Assembly: GCF_020535565.1 (NCBI RefSeq)
Contig: NZ_CP084758.1
Location: forward strand, 3,485,001-3,549,000
Direction: 5' to 3'
From: Shinella sp. XGS7
GTDB lineage: Bacteria > Pseudomonadota > Gammaproteobacteria > Burkholderiales > Burkholderiaceae_C
DNA: 64,000 nt
Shown here piece after piece: positions 46,278 through 54,883 of the stretch. A program made the translations under genes and the position numbers. The notes beneath the pieces were generated by a model. The model saw only the letters and a program-made list of their open reading frames with translations, searched no databases and was not told the DNA's origin. Numbering within the stretch: position 1 is the first letter of the stretch; every line of letters begins with the position of its first letter.

Positions 46278-47665
46278 GCCAGACCCTCCAGCTGCGCCCG
46301 GATGCGCGTGCCCTGCCCCGGCGCCGAGTGCACCTCCAGCTGCCCGCCAATGGCGGCCAGGCGCTCGCGCATATTGCGCAGGCCTATGCCCTGCTCCGGG
46401 TGCTGGTTCACGGCCTCGGTGTCGAAGCCCCGGCCATCGTCCTGGATCTGCATCAGCAGGCCGCCGTCCGGCTCGAAGCTCAGCAACAGGCCCACCTGGG
46501 CGGCGCCGGCGTGCTTGGCCGCATTGGTCAGACCCTCCTGGGCCACACGGAAGAAGGCCGTCTTGATCTCGGCCGGCAGCTCGCGGGCCTCGCCCTCGAT
46601 CTGCACCAGGCAGGCCGGTGCACCCGCCTCCTCGAACTCATGGCCCAGATGCTCCAGCGCGGCGGGCAGGCCCAGGGTGTCCAGCAGGGCCGGGCGCAGG
46701 CGGTGGGAGATGCGGCGGATCTCGGTGAGGCTGCTGTTGATGCGCTCCAGCGCGCGCGCCAGCAGGCCGCGCACGCGCTCCTGCTCGGGCAGCTGCAGGA
46801 GATCCCGGCCCTGGGCCTCGGCCGCGGTTTCCACCAGCAGCTTGGTGGAGACCAGGGTCTGGCTGATGCCGTCGTGCAGCTCGCGCGCCAGATGGGCGCG
46901 CTCCTCCTCCTGTGACTGCTGCACCTGGCGCGCCAGCAGGCGCAGCTTGGTCTCGGCCACGCGTTGCTCGCTGAGGTTGAGGGCCAGGCCCGAGGCGCTG
47001 ATCAGGGCGATGCCGAAGACCGCAATGCCGGCGATCCAGACCAGGGTGGTCTCGATATTGCGGCTGGCCTCGCGCTCCAGCTCGGCCATGGTGGTCTGGA
47101 TGCCGTCCAGATAGAGGCCGGTGCCCAGCATCCAGTTCCAGCGCTCCAGCGCGATCACATAGCCCAGCTTGGGCGCGATCTGGCCGCTGGAGGGCTTGCG
47201 CCAGAGATAGTCCACATAGCCGCCACCGGCGCGCGCCTTGGCGATCAGCTGCTGGATGGTGGGGCGGCCGCCGGGGTCGCGCAGCTCCCAGAGATTGCGG
47301 CCCAGCAGCTCGGGCTGGCGCGAGTGCATCAGCACCCGGCCCTGCAGGTCGTAGACGAAGAAGTAGCCGTCGGTGCCGTAGTCCTGGGCCGCCAGCAGCT
47401 TGAGTGCCTGGGCGCGTGCGGCGCCCTCATCGGCCTGGCCGGCGCTGGCTTCATAGAGCGGCTGGATGGTGCTGGCCGCCAGGGCCACATAGTTGCGCAG
47501 CTCGGCGCGGCGGGCGTCCATATAGGCGCGCTCCACCAGGGCGTGCTCGCGGCGGGCCAGGTCTTGCTCCTGCTGGCGCACCGCCAGCGCGATCAGCACC
47601 AGGGAGGCCAGCAGCGGCAGGATGGCGAGCAGAAGGATCTTGGTTCTCAGGCGCATGGCGGGCAT
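46274..47665 (-). CDS. sensor histidine kinase with periplasmic Cache domain
   Basis: 463 aa from ATG 47665. A first transmembrane helix (TKILLLAILPLLASLVLIAL) is followed by a periplasmic Cache-type sensor (about 35-200: YGTDGYFFVYDLQGRVLMHS, YVIALERWNWMLGTGLY) and a second helix (LVWIAGIAVFGIALISASGL). The HisKA_3 dimerisation region with phosphoacceptor His is ARELHDGISQTLVSTKL, and the HATPase domain has DDGRGFD and GIGLRNMRERL. Cache domains of this type bind small carboxylates, which fits control of the CstA-type transporter downstream. A longer frame upstream of 47665 lacks a ribosome site. Confidence 0.9.
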   Translation of the reverse strand: MPAMRLRTKILLLAILPLLASLVLIALAVRQQEQDLARREHALVERAYMDARRAELRNYVALAASTIQPLYEASAGQADEGAARAQALKLLAAQDYGTDGYFFVYDLQGRVLMHSRQPELLGRNLWELRDPGGRPTIQQLIAKARAGGGYVDYLWRKPSSGQIAPKLGYVIALERWNWMLGTGLYLDGIQTTMAELEREASRNIETTLVWIAGIAVFGIALISASGLALNLSEQRVAETKLRLLARQVQQSQEEERAHLARELHDGISQTLVSTKLLVETAAEAQGRDLLQLPEQERVRGLLARALERINSSLTEIRRISHRLRPALLDTLGLPAALEHLGHEFEEAGAPACLVQIEGEARELPAEIKTAFFRVAQEGLTNAAKHAGAAQVGLLLSFEPDGGLLMQIQDDGRGFDTEAVNQHPEQGIGLRNMRERLAAIGGQLEVHSAPGQGTRIRAQLEGLA

Positions 47666-47714
47666 GGGGCCGCCATTGTCGCGCCAAGCCGGGTTCTGGC
47701 CCCGGCGCGGGGAC

Positions 47715-47930
47715 TCAGTCCTGGGAATCTTCGTCCGCGCTGTTGTCGACGAGGCGGTCGAAGTCGGCAGCGCCGGCAATCGCCTTGGGGATCAGGGGCT
47801 TGTCCAGCGGGCGATAGACCCGGCTGTGCAGGCGCTTGAGGCGCTCGGAGCGTTCCACGGCCTGGCTGACCTGCTCGGGATCGAGCAGCATGGCGAAGGG
47901 ATGCGGGGTGAGCTGGGTGTGCAGACGCAT
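47715..47930 (-). CDS. small conserved-type hypothetical protein
   Basis: 71 aa starting MRLHTQLTPHPFAMLLDPEQ, with a charged middle (AVERSERLKRLHSRVYRPLD) and an acidic C-terminus (VDNSADEDSQD). AAGGAG lies about 10 bases before the ATG at 47930. It is soluble and has no recognised domain; the composition and strand fit the neighbouring genes. The first line (HPFAMLLDPE) looks like a conserved linear motif, but its function is unknown. Confidence 0.65.
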   Translation of the reverse strand: MRLHTQLTPHPFAMLLDPEQVSQAVERSERLKRLHSRVYRPLDKPLIPKAIAGAADFDRLVDNSADEDSQD

Positions 47931-48023
47931 GGTGGTGGACTCCTTGTGCTTGGACTCCACTGTAGGCAGACCCGCCCGGGCGGCCCAGTCGGCCCGGTCC
48001 CAAAGCGCGTGTCGGATTTCTTC

Positions 48024-48689
48024 CTAGGGCTTGTCAGCCGCGGCACGCAGCTGGCGGGCCAGGCGGTCGCGGCCGGCGCGCTCGGCGAAGTCGGCCGCGG
48101 TCTGTCCCTGCTCATTGCGCAGCCGCGCGTCGGCGCCGGCCTTGAGCAGGCGCTCGGCGCTGCTGATGCCGCCATAGCCGGCGGCCAGCATCAGGGGTGT
48201 GCTGCCATTGGGCGAGCGCGCGTCGATCTCGGCGCCCTGCAGCAGCAGCCAGTCCACCAGGCCCTCGTCGGGGCCGCTGCAGGCGTAGTGCAGCGGGGTC
48301 CAGCCCGGGCGGTTGACGGCGGCGCCGCGCTTGAGCAGGGCCTGGGCCCAGTCCAGGCGGCCGCGCAGGGCGGCCAGCATCAGCGGGGTCTCGCCGGCCG
48401 GGTTGGCCAGGTTCACATCCAGCCCCGGGTGGGCCATCAGGCTCTTGAGCGCCTTCTCGGACTCTTCCTTGAGCGCGATCAGCAGGGCGGTCTGGCCACG
48501 CTCGTCGCGGGCATTGGGGTCGGCCCCGCGCAGCAGCAGGGTCATTGCGCGGTGGCCGTCGTCGCGGCGCGCGGCCCAGATCAGATCGCCATTGATCGAG
48601 TCCGCCCGTGCCGGACTCAGGCCGGCGGCCAGGGCCAAGCTCAGGCTCAGGGCCAGAAGACCGCGCCGGCTCAAGGGCTTGATCCGCAT
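48024..48689 (-). CDS. ankyrin repeat protein, exported
   Basis: 221 aa. A twin-arginine-like or Sec leader (LSRRGLLALSLSLALAAGLSPARA) is followed by about five ankyrin repeats (DPNARDERGQTALLIALKEE, NPAGETPLMLAALRGRLDWA, WTPLHYACSGPDEGLVDWLL, NGSTPLMLAAGYGGISSAER). Ankyrin repeats bind proteins; the leader suggests a periplasmic location. It sits 13 bp downstream of tatD on the same strand, an arrangement common in Burkholderiales. Confidence 0.88.
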   Translation of the reverse strand: MRIKPLSRRGLLALSLSLALAAGLSPARADSINGDLIWAARRDDGHRAMTLLLRGADPNARDERGQTALLIALKEESEKALKSLMAHPGLDVNLANPAGETPLMLAALRGRLDWAQALLKRGAAVNRPGWTPLHYACSGPDEGLVDWLLLQGAEIDARSPNGSTPLMLAAGYGGISSAERLLKAGADARLRNEQGQTAADFAERAGRDRLARQLRAAADKP

Positions 48690-48702
48690 GGCGCCCTGCC
48701 CT

Positions 48703-49482
48703 TCAGCGCAGGCCGAAGAGCCGGCGGCTGTTGGCGCTGGTGGCCTCGGCCACGGCTTGCACGCTCAGGCCGCGCAGCTCGGCGATCTGGGCCGCCACAT
48801 GGGGCACATAGGCGGGCTCGTTGCGCTTGCCGCGGAACGGCTTGGGCGCAAGATAGGGCGCGTCGGTTTCCACCAGCATGCGCTCCAGCGGCACGGTCCT
48901 GGCGATGGCGCGCAGCTCTTCCGATTTGGGGAAGGTCAGGATGCCCGAGAAGGAGATGTGAAAGCCCAGATCCACGGCGGCGCGGGCCACCTCGGCCGTC
49001 TCGGTGAAGCAGTGGAACACGCCCACGCGGTCGCCGCCGGCGTTCTCCTCGCGCAGCAGGCGCAGCGTGTCTTCGCTGGCGCTGCGGGTGTGCACCACCA
49101 GGGGCTTGTCGCAGCGCTGGGCCGCGCGGATATGGGTGCGAAAGCGCTCGCGCTGCCACTCCATATCGGCCACGCTGCGGCCGTTCAGTCGGTAGTAGTC
49201 CAGGCCGGTCTCGCCGATGGCCACGACCTTGGGATCCTGGGCGCCGGCCAGCAGCTCCTCGACGCTGGGCTCGTGCACATCCTCGTTGTCCGGGTGCACG
49301 CCGACCGTGGCCCAGAGCGGCTCATGGGCCGCGGCCAGGGCCCGCACCTGGGGGAACTCCTCCATGGTGGTGCAGATGCAGATGGCCTGCTCCACGCGGG
49401 CCTGCTGCATGGCGGCGAGCAGTTCGGGAAGCTGGGCGCTGAGCTCGGGAAAGCTCAGATGGCAATGGGAGTCGATGAACAT
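48703..49482 (-). CDS. TatD family metal-dependent DNase/hydrolase
   Basis: 259 aa from ATG 49482 (MFIDSHCHLSFPEL). The TIM-barrel metal ligands are HxH in DSHCHL, Glu in AIGETGLDYYR, His in VVHTRSASED, the GVFHCFTET region, and Asp in LVETDAPYLAPKP. TatD enzymes are Mg2+-dependent 3'-5' exonucleases or related hydrolases. A 7-residue longer frame is possible, but it begins without a family-like sequence. Confidence 0.9.
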   Translation of the reverse strand: MFIDSHCHLSFPELSAQLPELLAAMQQARVEQAICICTTMEEFPQVRALAAAHEPLWATVGVHPDNEDVHEPSVEELLAGAQDPKVVAIGETGLDYYRLNGRSVADMEWQRERFRTHIRAAQRCDKPLVVHTRSASEDTLRLLREENAGGDRVGVFHCFTETAEVARAAVDLGFHISFSGILTFPKSEELRAIARTVPLERMLVETDAPYLAPKPFRGKRNEPAYVPHVAAQIAELRGLSVQAVAEATSANSRRLFGLR

Positions 49483-49534
49483 GTCACTGCAGACAGCCGC
49501 CACACGTCGGACGCGAAGCCCGACGCGGCCGGCC

Positions 49535-49924
49535 TCAAATGGTTTGGGTGGGCTTAGCCGAGGAGATCATGGTGCCCAGCATCTCCTCGATCTTGAGCTT
49601 GATGAGGCGGTGCTTCTCGTCGCCGGGGAAGCGCACGCCCACGCCCTGGGTGCGGCCGCCCGAGGCATTGGCCGGGGTGATCCAGCCCACCTTGCCGGCC
49701 ACCGGATAGCGCTGTGGATCATCGGGCAGGGAGAGCAGCAGGTAGATGTCTTCGCCCAGGCGGTACTCGCGGTTGGTGGGCACGAAGAGGCCGCCGTCCG
49801 AGAACATGGGGATGTAGGCCGCATAGAGCGCGCCCTTCTCCCGGAACACCAGCTGGATCACGCTGGGACGGGCACCGGCCGCGGCCAGGGCAGCGGCTTG
49901 GGGTTTGGCGGGCAGCTCACTCAT
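49535..49924 (-). CDS. PilZ domain protein
   Basis: 129 aa. PilZ fold with SVIQLVFREKGALYAAYIPM, FSDGGLFVPTNREYRLGEDI, GKVGWITPAN and GVGVRFPGDE. It lacks the full RxxxR plus DxSxxG c-di-GMP motif at the N-terminus, as do PilZ proteins required for type IV pili. It is located between holB and tatD, the classical location of pilZ in beta- and gammaproteobacteria. A role in pilus assembly is inferred from this context. Confidence 0.88.
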   Translation of the reverse strand: MSELPAKPQAAALAAAGARPSVIQLVFREKGALYAAYIPMFSDGGLFVPTNREYRLGEDIYLLLSLPDDPQRYPVAGKVGWITPANASGGRTQGVGVRFPGDEKHRLIKLKIEEMLGTMISSAKPTQTI

Positions 49925-49997
49925 AGAGGCACGAGTTTAGCGAATGCCCGACAAGCGTCCCGCGACATATGTCGCATCCCCTGCGGCGGACACGCCC

Positions 49998-51026
49998 TCA
50001 TCCACCCCGCGCAGCGGGCCGGGCCGGATGCAGGGCCGCCTGGCCTTGCAGCAGCAGCGACTCCAGCAGCAGGCCGGCATTGAGCGGGTGCTCGGCATGG
50101 CGGGCGGCCTGCTGCAGCACCCGGCTCCAGGCCGTGACGGCGCTGGCCACCGGGTTCTTGGGCAGGCTGCTTGCCGGGAAAAAGCGCGGCGCGGCGCCAT
50201 GGGCCAGGCACAGCAGATCGTGGGCCAGGCGTTGCAGGGCGTCGATGGCGCGGGGCACGGGCCAGTCGGCAATGGCCGCCACCTCGCCACGCGCCAGCCG
50301 GCCCGGCAGGGCCAGCCAGGTTGCGGCCTTGAGCCCGTCCTGCGCCCAGTCCAGGGCCTGCTGGGGGCGACCGCCGGCGGCCGCCAGCAGCACCTCGGGC
50401 TGGTCCACGCCGCGGGCGGCCAGCCAGTCGCGGGCCTGGGCCGCGTCCGGCAGGCCCAGGGGCACGGGCTGGCAGCGGCTGCGTATGGTGGGCAGCAGGG
50501 CCTGGGGCGCCATGCTGGCCAGGGCAAAGCGCAGCGCACCGGCCGGCTCCTCCAGGGTCTTGAGCAGGGCATTGGCGGCCACGGTGTTCAGGGCCTCGGC
50601 CGGGTAGACCACCACCACCTTGGCACGGCCGCGGGCCGGCGTGGTCTGGGTGAAGCCCAGCATGGCGCGCACCGCATCGATCTTGATCTCGCGGCTGGGC
50701 TTGCTCTTGCTCTCCTTGCCTTCCTTGCCCTCGGCTTCTTCGGCGGCCCAGCCCAGGGGCTCGCGCAGCGCGTCGGGCAGCAGGATCTGGAAGTCGGGGT
50801 GGGTGCGCGACTGGAAGAGCTTGCAGCTGCCGCAGTGGCCGCAGGCGCGGCCGTCGGCCGGGCGGGCCTCGGGCGCGGCCTCGCAGAGCCAGGCCTGGGC
50901 CAGCAGCAGGGCCAGGTCGAACTGGCCCACGCCGGCCGGCCCCTGCACCAGCAGGGCGTGCGAGCGCGCATGCGCCAGGGCCTGGGCCAGGGGCTGGGCC
51001 AGCCAGGGCAGATCGAGCGCGTCCAT
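49998..51026 (-). CDS. holB: DNA polymerase III subunit delta'
   Basis: 342 aa from ATG 51026, which shares one base with the tmk stop (TGATG). The clamp-loader fold has a degenerate P-loop GPAGVGQFDLALLLA without the catalytic lysine, typical of delta'. A zinc module is CGHCGSCKLF, followed by HPDFQILLPD, KVVVVYPAEALNTVAANALL, KTLEEP and the SRC-like LPTIRSRCQPV. A Lys/Glu/Ser-rich insertion (EEAEGKEGKESKSKPSREIK) is present before DAVRAML. It acts in the clamp loader. The order tmk-holB-pilZ-tatD is conserved in this group. Confidence 0.92.
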   Translation of the reverse strand: MDALDLPWLAQPLAQALAHARSHALLVQGPAGVGQFDLALLLAQAWLCEAAPEARPADGRACGHCGSCKLFQSRTHPDFQILLPDALREPLGWAAEEAEGKEGKESKSKPSREIKIDAVRAMLGFTQTTPARGRAKVVVVYPAEALNTVAANALLKTLEEPAGALRFALASMAPQALLPTIRSRCQPVPLGLPDAAQARDWLAARGVDQPEVLLAAAGGRPQQALDWAQDGLKAATWLALPGRLARGEVAAIADWPVPRAIDALQRLAHDLLCLAHGAAPRFFPASSLPKNPVASAVTAWSRVLQQAARHAEHPLNAGLLLESLLLQGQAALHPARPAARGG

Positions 51027-51646
51027 CACCAGCCCCGCGCGTCCAGGGCCGCGGCCACCTGGGCCGCCACGCTGGCGATATCGCCGCTGGCGTCGATGCG
51101 CACAAAGCGCTGCGGCGCGGCGGCGGCGCGCGCGGCATAGCCGGCGCGCACGCGGTTGAAGAAGTCCAGGTCCTGCTGCTCGAAGCGGTCGGCCTCGCGG
51201 GCCGCGGCGCGGCGCTGGGCGGCCTGCTCGGCGGGCAGATCGAACCACAGGGTCAGATCGGGCTGGCGGCCCTGCAGCACCCACTGCTCCAGCGTGGCCA
51301 GCACCTGCAGGTCCATGCCGCGGCCATGGCCCTGGTAGGCAAAGCTGGCATCGGCAAAACGGTCGCAGACCACGGTCTGGCCCGCCGCCAGGGCCGGTTC
51401 GATGACCTTGACCAGATGGTCGCGCCGGCCGGCGAAGACCAGCAGGGCCTCGGTCAGATGGTCCATGCCCTCGTGCAGAAAGAGGCCGCGCAGGGTTTCG
51501 GCCAGGGGCGTGCCGCCGGGCTCGCGGGTGTTGAGCACCGTGGCGCCGCGCTCGCGCAGGCGCGCGCTCACCGCCTCGAGATGGGTGGACTTGCCGGCAC
51601 CGTCGATGCCTTCGAAGCTGATGAAACGGGCGTTGCTGCTGCTCAC
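51026..51646 (-). CDS. tmk: thymidylate kinase
   Basis: 206 aa. P-loop [16 protein letters not shown], the [13 protein letters not shown] loop, [18 protein letters not shown] (DRF motif) and a lid region with [14 protein letters not shown]. It phosphorylates dTMP to dTDP. It lies 17 bp after mltG and overlaps holB by one base, so all are co-transcribed. Confidence 0.95.
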   Translation of the reverse strand: MSSSNARFISFEGIDGAGKSTHLEAVSARLRERGATVLNTREPGGTPLAETLRGLFLHEGMDHLTEALLVFAGRRDHLVKVIEPALAAGQTVVCDRFADASFAYQGHGRGMDLQVLATLEQWVLQGRQPDLTLWFDLPAEQAAQRRAAAREADRFEQQDLDFFNRVRAGYAARAAAAPQRFVRIDASGDIASVAAQVAAALDARGW

Positions 51647-51663
51647 GGGAGGATGGGCGACGG

Positions 51664-52722
51664 CTACTTCTGGCCGCGCTGGTATTTGTTGACGGCGCGA
51701 TTATGCGCGGCCAGGTCTTCGCTGAACTCGCTGCTGCCGTCGCCACGGGCGACGAAGTACAGGGCGCGGCTGGGCGCCGGGTGCAACGTGGCCTGCAGCG
51801 AGGCCAGGCCCGGCATGGCGATGGGCGTGGGCGGCAGGCCGCCACGGGTGTAGGTGTTGTAGGGCGTGTCGGTCTGCAGATCGCGCTTGCGCAGATTGCC
51901 GTCGAATCCCTCGCCCAGGCCGTAGATCACGGTGGGGTCGGTCTGCAGCGGCATGCCGATCTTGAGCCGGTTGATGAAGACCGCAGCCACCAGGCCCCGA
52001 TCCGCCGGGGCGCCGGTTTCCTTCTCCACGATGGAGGCCAGGATCAGGGCCTCGGCCGGGCTCTTGAGCGGCAGGCCTTCCGCGCGGCCGGCCCAGGCGC
52101 TGTGCAGGCGGCGCTGCATGGCGGCATGGGCGCGCTTCATCACGGTGAGATCGCTCACGCCGCGGCTGTAGGCATAGGTGTCGGGGAAAAAGGCGCCCTC
52201 GGCCGGCCAGCCGGGGCTGCCCAGGGCGGCCATCAGCTCGGCTTCACTCAGGCCTGCGGTGCCTGGCTTGAGGTTGGGCGCCTTGGCCAGGGCGGCGCGG
52301 AACTGGCGGATGTTCCAGCCCTCGATCAGGCGCACGACCTCCAGCACCTCCTCGCCCTTGACCATCTTGTCCAGCAGCTGGCGCGGCGTGATGCCCTGGT
52401 GCACCTCGTAGCTGCCGGCGCGGATCTGGCGCGCCTGGCCCGACCAGCGGAACCACTGGTAGAGCAGGCGCGCATCGGTCTGCACGCCCGCGCCCACCCA
52501 GCCCTGGGCCACCTGCTGGGGCGAGGTGCCGGGCTCGATGGACAGCTCCACCGAGGCCTGGGCCAGGCTCAGGGGCTGCTGCAACCACCACCAGGCCGCG
52601 CCGGCCGCAGCGGCCACGGCCAGGACGCCCAGGGCCAGCAGGCCGGCCAACCAGCCCAGCAGGCGGCCGCCCTGGCGGCGGCCTGCGTGGCGCTTCCCAT
52701 GCTTTGTTGTTCTGCGAGACAA
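51664..52722 (-). CDS. mltG: endolytic transglycosylase MltG
   Basis: About 352 aa. One transmembrane helix ([20 protein letters not shown]) is followed by a LysM-like region ([20 protein letters not shown]) and the YceG catalytic domain, with [11 protein letters not shown], the catalytic Glu in [10 protein letters not shown], and [20 protein letters not shown], then [16 protein letters not shown]. It cleaves nascent peptidoglycan strands. The start is uncertain: the only ATGs (52788, 52770) lie inside or over the divergent ygfZ start. I chose TTG at 52722, which leaves a short basic N-terminus before the helix. Confidence 0.88.
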   Translation of the reverse strand: MSRRTTKHGKRHAGRRQGGRLLGWLAGLLALGVLAVAAAAGAAWWWLQQPLSLAQASVELSIEPGTSPQQVAQGWVGAGVQTDARLLYQWFRWSGQARQIRAGSYEVHQGITPRQLLDKMVKGEEVLEVVRLIEGWNIRQFRAALAKAPNLKPGTAGLSEAELMAALGSPGWPAEGAFFPDTYAYSRGVSDLTVMKRAHAAMQRRLHSAWAGRAEGLPLKSPAEALILASIVEKETGAPADRGLVAAVFINRLKIGMPLQTDPTVIYGLGEGFDGNLRKRDLQTDTPYNTYTRGGLPPTPIAMPGLASLQATLHPAPSRALYFVARGDGSSEFSEDLAAHNRAVNKYQRGQK

Positions 52723-52768
52723 GACCCGAAGCCCTCTAGGTGATGCGGGCGCTGATGATAATCGGGGC

Positions 52769-53713
52769 ATGAGTGAGATCTCCCCCACCCCAGAATTTCA
52801 AACCGCAGGCGGCGCCCTGCGCCTCGCCGACTGGGGCGTGATGCGCGCCCAGGGCGAGGAAGCGGCCAAGTTCCTGCATGGCCAGCTGACCCAGGACACC
52901 GTGCTGCAGACGCCCGCCCAGGGCCGCCTGGCCGGCTACTGCTCGCCCAAGGGCCGGCTGCTGGCCCTGATGCTGGCGATCAAGACCGGGCCCGAGGAGC
53001 TGCTGCTGCCCCTGCCCGCCGAGCTGCTGCCGGCCACGCTCAAGCGCCTGTCCATGTTTGTGCTGCGCGCCAAGTGCAAGCTCAGCGATGCCAGCGCCCA
53101 GCTGGCGGTCTGGGGCCTGGCGGGCGAGACGGCGCGGACCTGGCTGGGCGCGGAGGCGCCGGCCGAGGTCTGGGGCGTGAGCCGCCGCGGCGAGGCCGCC
53201 TGGGTGCTGCGCCTGCCCGACGCCGGCACGCCGCGCTTCCTGCTGATCCAGGCCAGCGAGGCCGAGGCCCCCGCCCTGCCCGCCCTGGCGGCGCAGGACT
53301 GGGCCTGGCTGGAGGTGCAGTCCGGCCTGGCCTGGGTGCGCCAGCCCACGGTGGAGCAGTTCGTGCCCCAGATGCTGAATCTGGAGCTGCTGGGCGGCGT
53401 GAACTTCCAGAAGGGCTGCTACCCCGGTCAGGAGATCGTGGCCCGCAGCCAGTACCGCGGCACGGTCAAGCGCCGCACCTTCCTGTTCAGCAGCGAGGGC
53501 GAGGCGCAGATCGGCCAGGAGCTCTTCCACAGCGCCGATCCCAGCCAACCCGCGGGCCTGGTGGCGGCGGTGGCACGCCGCGAGGGGCGCAGCCTGCTGC
53601 TGGCCGAGGTCAAGCTGGCGGCGCTGGAGGGCGGCAGTCTGCACCTGGGCGCGGCCGAGGGCGCTGTGCTTGAGCCCCAGGCTCTGCCCTACAGCGTGGG
53701 CGAGCCGCAATGA
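52769..53713 (+). CDS. ygfZ: folate-binding protein YgfZ
   Basis: 314 aa. A GcvT-like fold with the conserved signature KGCYPGQEIVARSQYRGTVK (the Cys is essential) and the N-terminal FLHGQLTQDTVLQTPAQGRL. It helps repair and assemble Fe-S clusters with tetrahydrofolate. It diverges from mltG; the last bases overlap the DUF4936 gene by 4. Confidence 0.93.
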   Translation: MSEISPTPEFQTAGGALRLADWGVMRAQGEEAAKFLHGQLTQDTVLQTPAQGRLAGYCSPKGRLLALMLAIKTGPEELLLPLPAELLPATLKRLSMFVLRAKCKLSDASAQLAVWGLAGETARTWLGAEAPAEVWGVSRRGEAAWVLRLPDAGTPRFLLIQASEAEAPALPALAAQDWAWLEVQSGLAWVRQPTVEQFVPQMLNLELLGGVNFQKGCYPGQEIVARSQYRGTVKRRTFLFSSEGEAQIGQELFHSADPSQPAGLVAAVARREGRSLLLAEVKLAALEGGSLHLGAAEGAVLEPQALPYSVGEPQ

Positions 53714-53973
53714 GCACGGGTATGCCCGAGCTCTTCGTCTACTACCGGGTGCGCGCCGACCAGGTGGCGGCGGCTCGGGCCGCCTTCGAGGCCGCCCGGG
53801 CGGGCCAGCCCCTGCGCCTGCTGCAGCGCTGCGATGCCGACCCCAGCCTGCAGACCTGGATGGAGGTCTACCCGGCCGCCCAGGCGGGTCTGGAGCCTGC
53901 GGTGGCGGCGGCCATGGGTCCCTTTGTGCAGGGCCTGCGCCACCGCGAGGCCTTCGAGCCCCTGATCGGCTGA
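53710..53973 (+). CDS. DUF4936 family protein
   Basis: 87 aa, ELFVYYRVRADQVAAARAAF, then LLQRCDADPSLQTWMEVYPA, a pattern of the small ferredoxin-like DUF4936 proteins that follow ygfZ in betaproteobacteria. The ATG overlaps the ygfZ TGA (ATGA), so it is translated in coupling. Soluble, with no known activity. Confidence 0.85.
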   Translation: MSTGMPELFVYYRVRADQVAAARAAFEAARAGQPLRLLQRCDADPSLQTWMEVYPAAQAGLEPAVAAAMGPFVQGLRHREAFEPLIG

Positions 53974-53989
53974 GCCCGCCCCGCGCGGC

Positions 53990-54883
53990 TCAGAGGGCGC
54001 GCACCATCTCCACATGGCCGATGCCGGCCTCCTCGAACACCGGGCCGCGGCGCTGGAAGCCGGCCCGGGTGTAGAAGCCCTCGGCCGAGAGCTGGGCATG
54101 CAGCAGCACCTCGCGCTCGCCGCGCTCGCGGGCCGCGCGCATCAGGGCCTCCAGCAGCTCACGACCCACGCGGCTGCCGCGCAGGCTGGCCGAGACCGCC
54201 ATGCGGCCGATCTTGGCCACGCCCGGCACATGTTCCAGCAGGCGGCCGGTGCCCAAGGGGCGGCCCAGGCGGTTGTAGGCCACGGCGTGCAGGCAGGCCG
54301 CGTCCGCGCTGTCCCATTCCATCTCGGCCGGGATGCCCTGTTCCTGCACAAAGACGGCCTGGCGGATGGCGCTGGCGTCCTCGCCGAGGGCGGCCCAGTC
54401 GCCCAGACGCACCGCCACCATGGGCTCGCCACGCTCAAAGCCCAGCAGCAGCTCGCGCAGCGCGGCCGGCACCGGCAGGGGGCGGCGCTCCTGGGCATGG
54501 GCGAAGACATAGACCATCTCGGCATGCACCAGGCATTGCTCGGCACGGAAGACCGCGCAGCGCAGGGTGATGGAGCTGTTTCCCACGCGCTCACAGCGCA
54601 CGCCCACGTCCAGCTGCTCGTCGTAGCGGGCGGCGTCCAGGTATTCCAGCGTGGCCTTGCGCACGAAAAGATCGCCGCCCAGCGCGGCCATGGTCTGGGC
54701 ATAGGGCAGCGCGAGGGCTCGCCAGTAGGCGCCGACCGCGGTGTCCACATAGGTGAGATAGTGCCCGTTGAAGACGATGTGCTGGGCGTCGATCTCGGCC
54801 CAGCGCACGCGCAGGCGCTCGAAGCTGCGGAACTCGGCGCGGCGCGGCACGCCGGCCGCGGGCGGATTGCTGGCAAGAGTCAT
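53990..54883 (-). CDS. fused YbgC/FadM-type thioesterase and GNAT acetyltransferase
   Basis: 297 aa in two domains. Residues 15-145 form a hot-dog thioesterase with RVRWAEIDAQHIVFNGHYLT (the catalytic Asp of the YbgC group) and YVDTAVGAYWRAL. Residues 155-297 form a GNAT fold of the ElaA-like type (IRQAVFVQEQGIPAEMEWDS, GRMAVSASLRGSRVGRELLE, FYTRAGFQRRGPVFEEAGI). The first hydrolyses acyl-CoA, the second transfers an acetyl group; substrates are unknown. The ATG overlaps the esterase stop by 4 bases. Confidence 0.9.
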   Translation of the reverse strand: MTLASNPPAAGVPRRAEFRSFERLRVRWAEIDAQHIVFNGHYLTYVDTAVGAYWRALALPYAQTMAALGGDLFVRKATLEYLDAARYDEQLDVGVRCERVGNSSITLRCAVFRAEQCLVHAEMVYVFAHAQERRPLPVPAALRELLLGFERGEPMVAVRLGDWAALGEDASAIRQAVFVQEQGIPAEMEWDSADAACLHAVAYNRLGRPLGTGRLLEHVPGVAKIGRMAVSASLRGSRVGRELLEALMRAARERGEREVLLHAQLSAEGFYTRAGFQRRGPVFEEAGIGHVEMVRAL

